This document shows positions 1 to 13,126 of a stretch of 64,000 nucleotides of DNA, piece after piece (positions within the stretch are counted from its first letter, which is position 1; every line of letters starts with the position of its first letter). Location: positions 5,658,065 through 5,722,064 of the forward strand of contig OZ018416.1 of the NCBI GenBank assembly GCA_963969595.1, read 5' to 3'. A program made the position numbers and the translations under genes. The notes below the pieces were generated by a model. That model saw nothing but the letters and a program-made list of their open reading frames with translations, was not told the DNA's origin and did no database searches. This DNA is from Neckera pumila (Eukaryota; Streptophyta; Bryopsida; Hypnales; Neckeraceae).

Positions 1-2142
1 TTTATGTAGTATATTAGATGGATTCTGTAATTTAATAAAACAGAAAATGTTGATTTTAAGACCTCATGGTTTGATATGCTACACGAAACACACTTTGCAT
101 TGAAACAAATTATTCTTTATTTCAAATTGAGACAAATATTTCAAACTTCCTCAATGTCACAATATAAATACCAAATATATATTATTTTTAAGAATTATAT
201 AAGGTATTTTTACATATAAAAATGATATGAAAGAAGTAAATAGAGTTGCTAGGATTAAAAACTTGGTTTAGGTGTTGAGATGTTCATCGTATGTGAAGAT
301 CTAATGTAATAAAATTTTACACAATGTAGAATTGGGGTTTGAAAGGTTAAATTTGGATTGAAAAGTCACAATGACAATGAGGCAAAAAGAGGCACATACA
401 ACATATTGTACAGTATGTATGATTAAAACAAATTTTGCCCCTTCCATAAAAAATCCACAGCCATCGGATCGGATAGGGAGAAATTCAATACACGCATTTG
501 AACCATTGATTAAGTTTTTTCTTAGAAAACATGAGTTGTTGATGTTGAAGTGGAAAAAATGCCCCCCCCCCCCCCCCCCCCCCCTTCCCTACCATTGATC
601 TTGATATAAATATTTATATAGATACAATTACAATATAGATACAATTACAAAATACAAGCACACATATATAGAGATACGGATATGAAAATATAGAAATACA
701 AACACAAAATACATGTCTATATCGTATATACATGTATACATCCCACATGTCCCATATTGAATGCAGTTCCATCTGCAATCTGCACAATACAAGTATGGGG
801 AATGGGAGTAGAAGTTGTTCATTTAATTCTAGTTTTGTTTTAATCTTGAGCTCAACTTTGAGCTTAGTTTTGGGCTCAATGTCATTTTGTAATAGTCTCT
901 CACAATGGGCAATGGGCTCAAAAGAGGCATAAATTGCCTTACACCATGGGCTCAAAAATCAGTATTTTATGAATTCAATGAACATTACCATGCAATTTCT
1001 ACACATAAAAAAAGTTCATTCATAATTCCTCAATCTCAAGGAGCATTTTTGGATTGTCATTGGAGCCATGTAGGGACTTAAGGGATTTCCCTTAGTCTCA
1101 ACATTGGAAAACTATGTGATGTTGCTTTGACTGCCTATAATTTTAAAGATTTGCAAAAATCCTTAACTAATATATATGTAGAATATTCTTTGATTTGCTA
1201 TTCTTTTGCTAAAATTATTTGTCAATTCAATAAATGTTACTATATTTAGTGACCAAATGCTTCTTGTAATTGCATCTTTGCACACATACATAGTGATCAA
1301 TTCAAATAACTTTATTTAAAACACGGTTAATTTTCAGGGGAGATCACTCCTTGTAATTTAAAGTATACACCTAAATTAAGAGGATATTTGATGCGGGGCA
1401 ATTTACCTTAATTATTGTATTTAAGATGACCATATTTTTATATAAAAAGCTATGAGGGGCATATTTCCAATAGCCTAAGGTTTTTGTAAGTTCATTCATG
1501 CAATTTTTTAAATGGGGCTATCTTACATATAAAATTTAAGTGTCTAATTGACCAAGTGGTATTTTTTAACCCCTAAATGAACATTTGAAAATCCAGGTAG
1601 GATCTTAAAAGTCAAATTGGTTTGGTTGTTCACAAATTTGGACACAAGGTGTGAACGTGTACCCCTTTAGTAAAAATATACTTTTTCCTAACTGAGTACC
1701 TAAAATAAAAGTTATGTTGCTTTGAACTTTTTTAGCAGCCCAGGCAATTTGGGCATCTTTGGGCCTTTGGGGTACCTTTTGCAAAAATGCTCATCAACTT
1801 TTGAAATTTGGCATGAAGGTAAATTAATAAAATATAGAATACAATTATCAAAAAAATTTATTTCTCAAACTATAAACTAAGAGGAGTCAAGTTTTATTGG
1901 CTATGTTGGGATGGCTTCAAGGATAAACATTTTTTCCTACTTCAAGCCCTATTATCTTGCAATGTGTGAAGTCCAAACTCTTGAAATTTTTTCAAAATAT
2001 CATATTCCAAATTTTTTACTTTTACTTTTATTGTTTGAATTTCAAATAAAAAATTCCTCATTGCACAAGAAATCATCAAAAAATGACTAGTGTACTGCCA
2101 ATGCACTTGACCTCCTTACATTGGAGGTTGATTAAGAATAAG
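1..2142. other. AT-rich intergenic DNA, no gene seen
   Basis: No reading frame here resembles a known protein. The few short frames are low in complexity or depend on homopolymers. The only distinct landmarks are a long C homopolymer near 570 and a half-site TTAACCCCTAAATG at 1566-1579. That half-site resembles the ends of the TTAA-flanked elements found elsewhere in the window, but no matching right end lies within reach. Confidence 0.6.
562..584 (+). repeat. Poly-C homopolymer, 23 C
   Basis: An uninterrupted run of 23 cytosines sits in otherwise AT-rich DNA. It makes the poly-proline tail of the short frame around it, which is therefore not a credible protein. Such runs mutate quickly and are hard to sequence, so the exact length may not be reliable. 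Confidence 0.9.
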
Positions 2143-2391
2143 CCAATGGTGCTAGTATGTGAGTCTAAGAATGCCAGCTTGTGAGCATTGAGCCTACAAT
2201 ATAGGTACCTATAAAATAGATACCATACACTATAGAAGGTGTATGTATCATAAACACCTAAAATATAGACATTTGTAACATATATACACTATAATCATAG
2301 ACAGTTTCTATAGTACATATACCTATAACATAGATGTGTAGTATTCTAGGCTCATGGGTTCACATTCCTATGCTCACATAATAGCAACCCT
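2143..2391 (+). mobile_element. MITE-like repeat, family A copy 1
   Basis: The segment begins CCAATGGTGCTAGTATGTGAG and ends CTCACATAATAGCAACC, so its ends are imperfect inverted repeats of about 25 bp. A second, shorter copy in the same orientation lies at 6384-6569. The interior is full of short TATA/CTATAA motifs and encodes nothing. Small size, inverted ends and more than one copy fit a miniature inverted-repeat transposable element. The superfamily cannot be assigned because no clear target-site duplication is visible. Confidence 0.6.
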
Positions 2392-3837
2392 CAAGAGTAA
2401 TCTAGACTTTGCTTCTAAAATTTTCATGAGTAAACCTAACAATATATACATATGAATGGCCAAAATCTTCATCTTTGTACAAAACAAAAATTTTACTCTA
2501 GAAGGGCTCAAAGTGCTGACCGTATTTTGCACGAATAAAAAGAAGTTTTTTTTCTCACTTCAAACGTTATAATCTTTCAGTCCACTTGGTCAAATGGTCT
2601 GAAATTTTTTTCCACACATTGACTTACTTGTTTAATACACTTTTGTATAGTTGAATTTCAAAAAGATTCATGAATTTTTAATTTTGGATTATGCATAAAA
2701 AATGGGTAGTTTGGGACTTTTCTTCTTCCAAAACACCCTTCAACCTTTAGGGGTTTACCATTAAACAAATTCAAAATTCCCATTGAAAATATCCCATAAA
2801 CTACCCATTCAATATGAATGTGTTTAACAATTATGACTTCAAAGAATGAAATTAAACAAACTATAAATTCTATCCTCATGTTGTACAATTATTAGTTTGT
2901 TGAACCTACTAAGGTAATTAGGTAAACCTCCATATTTGTGCAATGTGATATTTTCTACCACTTATGGTCAATGCTTTAAGTATACTTAACTATTTTGATA
3001 TATATACTACTAGCATAGTGGCACAACTTCAGTCAACTGGCCTTCATTGTAGATTTTCTTAACTACATGAAATTATACTTGTTTTTGTCGATTTTATCAT
3101 CTACATGAAATTATCTATCCACATCTGTACTCATCATACTATGAAAATTTTGCACGGCCTCTATTTGTTAAAGCTAATTTATTAATAAAAATCCTACTAC
3201 ATGATGTTTTTCTATATCCTAATTCATATATAATAAAGTATGTAGCATTTTATGAACCCTATAATAGCCCTATATATTATATAATTTTTTTTTTATTTGA
3301 ATTAATTGTACCCTATCTTTTAACTCACGTAGTTTTCTAAAAACTTGATAGTGATCTCCCTGGGGTTAATTTTCAAGGTCTTGCATAAAAATTATAACAC
3401 GCACTTTCAACCATTGTCAATAGGTCACACGGTATTTAAAAATATTAGGCAATGCCTTGTTTGAATTAATTATAAGTTAAATTTACCCAGTTTGACCTTG
3501 TTACTATAGTAGTACCATTTAAATTCTTCACTAAAATGCGCCTCCCTTAAACATGAGAATCCAGGGTCAATTCCAGGGCACACTTATAATGAAAACTTTG
3601 GAAATTCATAGTGTATCTATTGAGTGTCTAAGAATTAACTAATGGAAGCCTAATTGAGTAGACCAAAAGAATGATCTACAAGAAGATCCACATATGGTAG
3701 AACTACGTACACATAACCAACCGAATAAGGAATTCCAACATGATCTGGAGTAGTGAAGGCAAAACAAATATTTTTCGGAGGTACATCAATAGAAATGACA
3801 AGGATTGCAAAAAAATTGGTAATTTTATCGCTTGAAC

Positions 3838-4095
3838 TGAAATTACTATGAATTTTGGGAGGCAAAAGGTGCTTCAGACCCAGGGCCAATGTCTAGACTC
3901 TTCTAATTCCGACCATTCAAAAACTTTTTTCCTAATCTTGAATTCCTACTTTCTTTCTCACAACTTGGGACATGTGTCATGTATTTATTAGTTCCAACCT
4001 TGAAAAGGAAAAAAACAATTCTAAGCTTGGTCAAAAATACATGCACATATACGTCGGGAATGGGTCATTGGTTAGGAATGGGTGGCTCTACCTTA
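3838..4095 (+). repeat. Dispersed repeat B, copy 1
   Basis: This stretch starts AAATTACTATGAATTTTGGG and is a diverged direct copy of 15402-15655. Shared blocks include TTAGTTCCAACCTTGAAAA and GGTTATGGGTCATG-like segments. No conserved reading frame is shared by the two copies, so it looks like a noncoding interspersed repeat or a decayed element fragment. Confidence 0.6.
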
Positions 4096-6383
4096 TCAAA
4101 CCAAGTACATCAATTGTAGGTCTTTTAATAAGTTATCTTGTGAATCTTTTTCCTATTGCCAACGAGACCCTAAAATTTATGATTCAACAAATATTGAACA
4201 ATTTCATAACATGAACCATGGTTAAATGTTTATTTGAACCAATTTTAGAATTTTGTATTTAAAAATTAACAATCACATGGGTTGAGTTCCACCTACTAAT
4301 GGTAATCTCTAAGTGCTTCAAAGTGTATATTTTGGATGATGAATAGAGATCTTTTGATCAATGTTTTATCTAATAAAATTTACATTCTTCCAAAGTAATA
4401 CTTGAATCTTTAAAAAATAATTTTCTTTGGGGATATATTTGATGAAGTTGAAGTAAAAATATAATTATGTAAAGATCCAAATCACCAAAAAATGTCTAAA
4501 AGTTCAAAAAAAATGTCCTCAAATGTTTGAATCACGTTTTGGAATTTTGTATAATTTTGCATATACCTTTGTATGAATATATTATTTTTTCAATTTCATG
4601 AAATTTGTCTTAAGGAAAATCATCCTTTGAGGATTAAAGATTTTTATCTGGATGAATGAAAAATATATTCCATAACTGAAATGAATTCTTGAAATTTTGG
4701 ACAAGATTTAATTAATGACTTCAATTGGTTTATTTATATTTTGATATCTTTGTGTATCTCTTAATAATCATCTCTTATTGCATAGTTTCATGTACATTCA
4801 ATAAATATTGCAAAAGACATGAATTTTATTTTGCTTTCAGAGAAAACTCAGGTAGGGGAGAAAATAAGAATTTACTTTTCTTTTAAATAAAAATAACGGA
4901 TTTGGTTTTTAATGTTTTTGAGTTTGTGAAAAGCTTTGAACCACTCTTTTCTACTGATAAAAATGGAATTAATTACAAGTTTCTATCATGACATCTTTGA
5001 ATAAAAATAAAATATGAAGCTCTTTATTTAAGCTCAATTCTTATCACTTTTAGAAATATAAAACAAAATATGTAGAAATGTCAACTATAATATCAGTTTC
5101 TTATTGGAATTGGAATTGAGATTTTGTTCTGCTAGCTATTTAATATTTTTTACAAATATTCATTATCACAAAAAAAACGATTCAAGATGAATATGAAAGA
5201 AATTCAAATAAAACTTTTTCGGTATTTTCAAATCTTTTCTTCAAAACAAGATTTCCCCTCAAATTGTACCAACTTAAATTATAAGTTCGAAATGAAAAAG
5301 TAACTGCCTCACCTCTATGATGGATTGAAAATTCTTGTTTTAGAATATTGAGCATCATGCTTGTGCTGTTGGTGAGGGTTTTTACTTTGAAATTTTAGGA
5401 AGATGTGCTCCAAAAATTAATTGAGAGATTTTACAGTTGTATCTACCCAAAAATAGAACAAAGACAATGAAACAACAAAATAATAGAGGGGGTTATTTTA
5501 ATGAATGTTTGAATGAATTTTGGATGAAATAGAAATCAAAAGTGTATTACTTATAATAGTTTGAAATAGTGTAAACCTACTTACTTTGAATGTATTCTAA
5601 TATTCTTGTAAACTTGTGTGCCTAGCAAATTCTAGATTTAATTGAAGTTAATATTATTAGTGTGGGGAGCAGTAATTGAAATAAGTGGTGCTCGTTTGGT
5701 TTATTGTAGAAATAAGAAAATTGGCTAACCGCAACAAATATCATCAATAATATAGATAAATAAACAATACAATGATCAAAAGGCTACATTGATTTCTTTT
5801 GTTGCAAAATGTTTGAATGCACTGTTTTCTAAATTATTTTTAGTCATGAAGAAGATTCCTAATATTCCATGATATTTCATCTATGAGACAACTTTTCATT
5901 CATTCATATCATCCACATGTTTAGAAATTTTCCTTCAATACATTCAAGAATAATATTATATATATTATTGGTCAATATCCTATATCCACCTGAAATTTTG
6001 AAGAAAAAACAAGGTTTTTATTTTTATTTATTTTTGGCAATGCGATTTATTAAAGAATTCTTACTTTGAACATGTCCAAGATTTCAAATGTTCTTATACA
6101 AATTTTAATATTGAAGATAAATTCTCAAAAGCATTTTTTGAAAATTGAAGATAAATGGCAAATAAATTCATTCTAAATGAAATACATGAGTTTCTAGTAA
6201 AATTTTGCTAAAAGTTGTCTTAAAGGTCATTACTTAAAACCTTATCTCTAGGACTATACTTAAAAACTCACTTAAAACACCCCATTCTCTTGTAGTGGCC
6301 CTTTGTAAAACCAACACCTACAAATTCTTGTCAAGCGTGTTCTACCTCTATTCATGAAAGCCTAGGATTTCTTATTGATACAT

Positions 6384-6569
6384 CCAATGGTGCTAGTATA
6401 TGAGCACAAGAATGCAAGTTTGTGAGCATTGAGCCTACAATATAGGATTTGTAACATATATACCTTATAACCATAGACGGTTTCTATAATATATATACAC
6501 CTATAATATAGGTGTTTAATATTCTAGTCTCATGGGCTCATACTCCTATGCTCATATAATAGCAACCTT
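6384..6569 (+). mobile_element. MITE-like repeat, family A copy 2
   Basis: This is a direct copy of 2143-2391 with about 60 bp missing from the middle. It begins CCAATGGTGCTAGTATATGAG and ends CTCATATAATAGCAACCTT. Both ends are retained and the loss is internal, the usual way such elements shrink. It has no coding capacity. Confidence 0.6.
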
Positions 6570-7589
6570 CTTGGTACGTTTGTTTTTAGTATGATGAAAA
6601 TTTATAATTTATTCATAGTGTCTAAAATTTGTATAAGAAAGAGTCTAAAACACTATTTTGCCTTTCAACAAGTTTCAGCAAGCATCAAATTGCAAGTATC
6701 TCTATCCAAATAAATATGTGTTATTATTTAACATCTATTTCCTTAGTACAATCATCTATTTGATAATTATATATAAATTCCTTTGTGACAGTTGGAGAAT
6801 GCTATTACTCTTAAATATCCTTATGTCACAATTCTACTTAATTGATAAGAAATGAATTCTTAAGAATGATGGGGCTCAGTATGCCAGTATTGCTTTTAAC
6901 ACATGTCGTTTCGCTTTCCTTTGACTATATAACTTTTGGACTTTTAAACCACTATAAAGTATTGTTAGATAATAAAAAAAAAGCAGTCTGATAATAAAAA
7001 CAATAATTAATTGTTTATTTGAAAGCATTTTGATTTACACTAAATAGTGGAATTAGATTGACTTACCTAAAGAAAGTTACTTTACAAGCTATCAAAGTCA
7101 ACATATATTTGTACAAATATTTCCATTCATACACATGGAGGTTTATGAGTCCCAATTACAACAATATCTTATTCAAAAGTAATGCATCCTTATACATTAA
7201 CAATAGATATTTATTCCCTAAAGTCCCAAGGCCTATTTTTCATCAAAAGCCATTCAAAATTTCCATTTCTATTGTAAAGAGCAAAAAAATTTAAAATTTG
7301 TTTTTTTTGTGTATCTAACCATAGGGTCTTAAACTAGGCTAGTGTAAAAATGTGGAAAAGAAAGTTCAGAAACTTTAACCATGTAGATTGCAAGGTATTT
7401 ACAATTAAAGTGAAGAAAAAATTTCTTTGCACCTTGCTTGACCAAAGCTTTCGGCTTTGAATGGCTTCTCAACTTAAAGTTTTTGTGCTAATGATTTTGA
7501 ATTTCTAATTTTTATACTAAAGAATTGAGTTGAGAATCTTGAAAAATAAGTTAAAAAGTACACATGTAATTTTTATTCATTAAAAAATT

Positions 7590-7850
7590 ATTAAATAGAA
7601 TTAGGTTCAAGATTAGAGAGAAAACTAAACCATTAATAGCTCTAAGATGGATTAAAACACACTAATCTCAATGATAAGATTGTTTTAACAAAAGATCTTA
7701 ACCTTGAAAATTGTGTTTTTTAAATTGTAAAAATTGAGTTCTAAAACGAATCCTACAGGTTATTTATTCAAGAAGATAATTTGAATGCTCGAAAAATAAG
7801 ATTGTCTATAACTTTCACATAACAAATCCAAATGGAATGAATAAAAGCCT
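7590..7850 (+). repeat. Dispersed repeat C, inverted relative to 47265-47530
   Basis: The segment is similar, in opposite orientation, to 47265-47530. Shared blocks include ATAAGATTGTCTATAACTTT, ACAAATCCAAATGGAATGAA and the AGCTCTAAGATGGATTAAAA region. It is noncoding. At the other locus the repeat directly abuts a TTAA-flanked element, but here it does not, so the two repeats are independent units. Confidence 0.55.
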
Positions 7851-8764
7851 CCTACATCATGAAAATACAATATATAAGAAACAAACTTGTAAATCTTTTT
7901 TATTTTAAGTTTCTATGGGTCTTATTTTTTGCCTGCAAACTTAAAATTTGGGCTTATTGAGCCACAACGTTTACTCCTGGGCACCGATTGAATTGAAAAT
8001 TGTATTCCCAGAAAGCTAATGTATTTTTCTATGTTCACAAAAAGTTTGAAAAAATCCCAACAAATATTGAGACTATAGGAGCTTGCTTGAAATCCATTCT
8101 GTCACATTGGAAGGCTTTACAAGTCATATATTGTCAAATGTCAAGAAATTGGTGTGGAGGATCCTAATTTCACTATGTAGTGTAGCTTCTTCACACATCA
8201 AGATAAGGACAACCTTCAACCTCAAAGTCATCATTAGGGGAGGTCACTGCTTGTCAACACATTGGAGGATGGCTTACTCTACTCATACGAGGTGTACAAA
8301 ATTGTCTATAATATTGTTTATCATTGAGGTAGGGATTCCTTTAGCATCCTTGAAAAGGGACCCCCAATAGTGAACACAATTGTCTTATAGTGGCTCTTCA
8401 ACCAACTCCAAAATCCTTGCATTATCTAATAATTTCCTCCTATGCATTTAAAGAGGCATAATAACTTCCCGCATGGGAAGGACCATTGGCATGGTTATAT
8501 AGTGGTATGAACCTTCTCTTAGTTCAAAGCATTGCCACTGCAGACTCGTCAAGGAAGGTTGCCAAGTGCAACCTTGGTGTGTGGATTTGGAGAGTAGGGC
8601 TTTGCCACTCCTGCTTTGCCCTATAGCTGACGCCCAAGTAGGGGTGCCAAATGAATATGAAATGCAAAAAATTTGAAGATTTTGAAATAAAACTTATAAA
8701 AAATAAACTTTCAGTGCATTAAGCACCACCCCACATTGTTTCAAAAGCACTCCTAATTTAATTT

Positions 8765-9388
8765 GAGTTTGTGAGGAAGAAGAAGAACTTACTACACACA
8801 GATGGGGTGGTAGGAGGTAGAACAAACAATGTGGGATATGTAACTTAGATTAGTTAGGAACTCAACTTCTCATAGTTAATGCAAAAGCAAGAATTGTGTT
8901 AGAAATAGAAGTTTAGACCTCATTTAGGCAAAGTAGAGTAATTTTTTCTAAAAGAACTTTGAATCTAGAAAAATTGTTGAATCAATATAAATTTCACTTC
9001 TAAGACTCCGTTTGTGATTTTGAGCCTCCAATCAAAAGTTATTGACAACTTTCAGAGAGGGATTGAAGGGAATTTTTTTGAAATTTTCAAATATCTTTAG
9101 TTTGAATTTGTCTATAACTTTTGATTGGAGGATCAAGCTCTCAAATAGAGTTTCAGAGGTGAAATTTATATTGATTTGACAACTTTTTTTAGTTCAAAAT
9201 TTCTTTAAAAAAGTTATTCTACTATACCTAAATGAGTTTTGAAATTTTATTTCCAACATAATTCCTACTTTTGAATTAACTATGAGCAGTTGAGCTCCTA
9301 CTAATTCTAATATACTTATACCACATAGGTTGTTCTACCTCCACCACCCCAGGTGTGTATACTGAGCTTCTCTTCTCACTAGAAACTC
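8765..9388. mobile_element. Long foldback element, arms about 290 bp
   Basis: The left arm (about 8765-9050) is the imperfect reverse complement of the right arm (about 9105-9388), with a loop of roughly 55 bp. Matching blocks include GAGTTT at both extremities, GGGGTGGT next to GGAGGTAGAACAA, CTCATAGTTAAT, ATCAATATAAATTTCAC and CCTCCAATCAAAAGTTAT. Almost the whole unit is arm, so its transcript would fold into a long double-stranded hairpin. It encodes nothing. It could be a foldback or Mutator-type MITE, or a hairpin-RNA locus. I could not define a target-site duplication. Confidence 0.75.
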
Positions 9389-9716
9389 AACAAAGTTGAA
9401 AGAGCTTTTTTCTCAATTTCTACACACAAATAAAAGTAACATTATTGTCGTTGGAAAATGCTTTTCTTTTTCAATTTTGACACAAGTAAAGGAAATTTAT
9501 TGTGGTTTAAATTATTTGGGAGATTACTTGAGTAACAAGTGGAGTTGATGCCTTGAAGTTAGGGAGAAAAGGATAGTCAGTGCCTTGAAAATGGGGTGAA
9601 AAGATGGTAAAAGCCTTTGGCGAGGCAAGTGTGAGGCTTGCCACTTCCCCGTTCACTCTTCAAATTTTAGCGTACTGGGCATTTTTAGTTTGGCAAGTCT
9701 GCCATGGGGCAATTAA

Positions 9717-10365
9717 CCCCTAAATGCCCGAGGCACCCAAATCTAGTGTTTGCAAAACTTTCAAGTCAAATAAAACCTAACCAAGTTGCTATTTTTAGTA
9801 GTTTATATTTTTAGAAAGTTCTTCTTAAAGTCCACTTTTAGCACCAAAAATCCGATCTTGAAAATATTTTGGTGCTGATTTTTCTATGCAAGATTTTGTG
9901 CAAGGGTACCCAGTGCAATCTTGACTTCCTGTAGTTTTGAGAGCTCTTGAAAATGAGCCTCTAATACACTAGATCTTGGAGAAAAAATCACATTCAAAAT
10001 TCATTTAAAAAAATTGTAGAGTAGATTTTAAGAAGCCGTAAATTGATTGGGATTATATAAGTTAGGTTCTATAACCTCATATTCTTTTGGTCACCAACTT
10101 TTTAGATATGATTTGTGTAAAGAGGATTGAAAGATTTTTGCAGTTTTAGCACCTTATAGTCAAACTGGGAGTCAAACATTATAATCTTTCACTCCATAAG
10201 TGATATTGTTTTTTTTTTTTTTCCTATGAGATCTCTAACATGTCTAGTTTGAATTTGTATGGTTACAATTCAAAAAAAATTGATACAACTTATCAAAATG
10301 TTGGCATTTTGTTCAATTTAGAGCAAATTCCAGGAAGCCCGAAATAGGCCTTGGGCATTTAGGGG
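9717..10365. mobile_element. TTAA-flanked inverted-repeat element, copy 1 (649 bp)
   Basis: The element starts CCCCTAAATGCCCGAGGC and ends with the reverse complement of CCCCTAAATGCCCAAGGC, giving inverted ends of about 18 bp with one mismatch. It is bordered by TTAA at 9713-9716 and TTAA at 10366-10369. A TTAA duplication plus ends starting with several C is the classic piggyBac profile. No transposase is encoded, so it would be a nonautonomous copy. An alternative reading is a TA duplication with ends starting ACCCC. The right portion is related, inverted, to the element at 47540. Confidence 0.65.
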
Positions 10366-10639
10366 TTAACTTGACATGACTCGCTAGTTGAGCGAGTCTA
10401 CCCCACTTAGCGCCCTGTGGTAGGAACAAAAATTAGTTGCCTAAGTTAATTTCAGTCAAGCATATTTTTCATCATACCGGGGACCATTGGATATCTTGCT
10501 TTGACTTCCTCTAATTGAGACTATACTAAATAATAAAATTAGGTTACCCCATACTAATTTCTCAACATTTGATACTATATCTATATCTTAAATTAGGTTA
10601 TTTGCTTTATTTGTTTTATTTGTTTGTTTAATACGCTAA

Positions 10640-10755
10640 GATCTAAGAAACATTTTTAGTACCATTGAAAAGCTCTGTACAAGGAGGGATGTATGGACTA
10701 TTTGTGATGTTTGGACTTAGAGTGTGAAAGTTATGGATTTTAAATTATTTTTAAA
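10640..10755 (+). repeat. Dispersed repeat D, single unit
   Basis: This stretch shares the blocks AAAGCTCTGTACAAGGAGGGATG and GTGTGAAAGTTATGGATTTT with two units at 60345-60618. It is noncoding interspersed sequence; no ends or target duplication could be defined. Confidence 0.45.
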
Positions 10756-11113
10756 TTTTAAATTTAAATTAAATTATCATTTATTTTGAAAAAATCATAA
10801 TTTTTCACATAGCATGTCCAAATGCCATGAAATAAAGCCCATGCACTCCTTTGTGCATAAAGCTTTCTATTCATATCAAGAACGCAACCTCTCACATGGC
10901 AACAAATTACATTATTGAATTTTGAAGTTTTTACAAATTAGAACATTAGAAAATTATTTTTATTTTTATTTTGGTTGTGGCAATGACAGAAGACACACTA
11001 GTAAATATTAACCCCCAAGCACTCCAACGTCCAGAAAGTGGATGACAAACAGAGTTCGATAGTCACCACAAATGAAGAAATTGGAATTTCATTCATCCAA
11101 TTTTTGGGAAGTA

Positions 11114-11767
11114 TAGTAGAACCTCTCTTAGTAATGCATAGTCTAAGGACTATGCATTCATTAGGAAAAAAATGAGCCCTGAAAGGGGCTCTTTCATAAT
11201 GTAAGCTTCTCCTCCAGGGAACTCAAGGGAATTCAATAGTGATTTACAATAAAAAAAATATTAAAAAATTAAAAAAAACTAAAATGTTAATAAAATATTA
11301 ATAAAAAATAAATTAAAATTAAAAAATTAAAAAAATTAAAATATAGTAATGATTGCAATCTAACATGGCACCACTCATGCCATATTAGATTTGAAAATAC
11401 TGTAATTTTCAATTTGTTTTAATATTATTGTTCTTTTAATATTTTTTTAAGCAGTTCAGCTGCATTGTTCCCTGTTGTTCCACGCCTGCAGTTCGCTGTT
11501 GTAAAAAATAAATAAAAATAATATTATATATATATTTTTTGGCTTGCATTCCTTGCGTTTTCAGATCTCACGGCCTCTTCTAAGTTTCATCTTTTTCCTA
11601 ATGAAGAGAGGTTTATGCAATTGGAGAGGTTCTGTACTGAATTTTGGCTAACGTGGCCTTGTATTATGGGGCCTCCAACTATTGTTCACAAATAAATGCT
11701 TCAAAGTACTACTTCTCTTATTGCATATTATGCACTAAGAGAGTATGCACTAAGAGAGGTTCTATTG
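11114..11767. mobile_element. Emigrant/pogo-like MITE (654 bp, TA duplication)
   Basis: The left end TAGTAGAACCTCTCTTAGT and the right end, read on the other strand as CAATAGAACCTCTCTTAGT, form inverted repeats of about 26 bp that continue into TGCATA. The element is bracketed by TA at 11112-11113 and TA at 11768-11769. CAGTAGAACCTCT-type ends with a TA duplication are known from plant Emigrant/Lemi pogo-like MITEs, so this is a confident Tc1/mariner-pogo MITE. The interior is a long A/T-only stretch without coding capacity. Confidence 0.75.
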
Positions 11768-12604
11768 TAGTGACATGAGTTTGGTGTACATTACTGCTCA
11801 CAACGACTGTTTTAGTGAGAATAGGTGCAAGTAAAAAAATATGTGAAACAAAACACATATGGTTTTTTTGAAAATCTCAATGTGCCCAAGTAGAAGAAGT
11901 ATCCAAAATGCCATTCTCCATGCCAAAAATTATAGTGGCCCACGATGCTTGAGTTAAGGTAGCTGACCCATTTCTGATCACTCCCCCATTTTGGTGATAT
12001 AGGCTGTTGTCTTTCTGTGAATTTGTGGCTCAATTCTCGGAACAGTTGTGATGCATCGTGATTGGCTGCTAGGCGATCAATATTGCAACTAGCCCTTGGT
12101 TAATTTTGCAATCAACCTACGGTTAGAAAGAAAGGTCCGTATATCACCATTATAGGTTGAAGAAAATCTTCTACTAAAAAATTCATAGTAATTACATATT
12201 GTGTAATAAAATTCTAAAATAATATGCAATCCTTCCAAACTCTATTTCCGTACACGAGAAAATTTCCGCTTTCGAAAAACCTGCTCTCCAAATATGCGTA
12301 ATTGCTTAAGTGGTTGGAAATGGGTCGGTTACTTTATCTGCTTTGGCTGCCTTGATCATTTAAAAAATGAGGCCCGGTGGACTGGAGAAGTGACAAAGTC
12401 AACGTAGAACATTCCCTTGAAGGACGCAAAGCCAAAAAAATCAGAAATTTCAGATGTCAAGATGTGAAGAAGCCAAATGTCAAGAAACCCTGTCACTCAA
12501 TGACTTTGTTACTTCGAATGTGGCGGCGAATGTGGAAGGTGACGCTTGTGCTGCATTTTTTAACATTATGTGCACTGTGTCACTGCGGGCATGGTCCCGT
12601 AGTA

Positions 12605-12876
12605 AGGTGGGTACACCCAAAACCGCCACAAATTGGTACTGTGGTTAGTGACTGTTACTAGGCTGGTCAGATTTTCATATTGCCTTGTTGGCAAATGAAA
12701 GGAGGTTCTAGCGCACCAAAAAACGTAGCATTTGGATACTATATGCAAAAGCTATTAAGGAACAAAGTTTGGTTCTAAAAGCGTTTCTTCCACATAGGTA
12801 CAGAGCTGATTTTGGAGATGTGTAGAGAGTATAGATGGCGGTTTAAGGTCAGTGGCGCATTTGGGTGTACCCACCT
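12605..12876. mobile_element. 272-bp MITE with TA target duplication
   Basis: The ends are AGGTGGGTACACCCAAA and its reverse complement TTTGGGTGTACCCACCT. After a two-base mismatch the similarity continues through CGCCAC, about 25 bp in all. TA is present immediately outside both ends (12603-12604 and 12877-12878). Size, inverted ends and TA duplication fit a Stowaway/Tc1-mariner-type MITE, although the terminal sequence is not the usual Stowaway consensus. Short frames across it are not credible genes. Confidence 0.65.
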
Positions 12877-13040
12877 TATATTCTCCATCAAGCAAGTGAA
12901 GGCTGAAGAATGTGCTCTGATCACTGCAAAATTCATTTCTCCTCCTTCCTTTCGACAAGTGATGGATATCCATTGCAAGCTCCACATTCTTATAGACCTA
13001 CAATATCAATACTACGGGTAGTCACAGCTTCTTTGCAGGA

Positions 13041-13126
13041 GCCTCAACCTTCACGGAATGGGGAGGTGGCGTTTTCGCATTGGCTCTCCCTAACTTGTGC
13101 GGTGCCCATTCCGTGAAGGTTGAGGC
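13041..13126. repeat. Perfect 22-bp inverted repeat with 42-bp loop
   Basis: The left arm (13041-13062) begins GCCTCAACCTTCACGGAA, and the right arm (13105-13126) is its exact reverse complement over all 22 bases. The loop is 42 bp. Perfect pairing over exactly 22 nt with moderate base composition recalls a small-RNA precursor stem, though the pairing falls off quickly outside the arms. A nested duplication remnant is equally possible. Confidence 0.8.

Noticed and set aside
614..955. 113-codon minus-strand frame with hydrophobic, Cys/Ile/Tyr-rich product
   Set aside because: The product is the translation of an ATA/TACA-rich low-complexity tract; no similarity or gene context.
3362..3369. 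GGGGTTAA as a possible right end for the half-site at 1566
   Set aside because: Only the four G and TTAA agree; the adjoining bases do not form an inverted repeat with CCCCTAAATGAACA.
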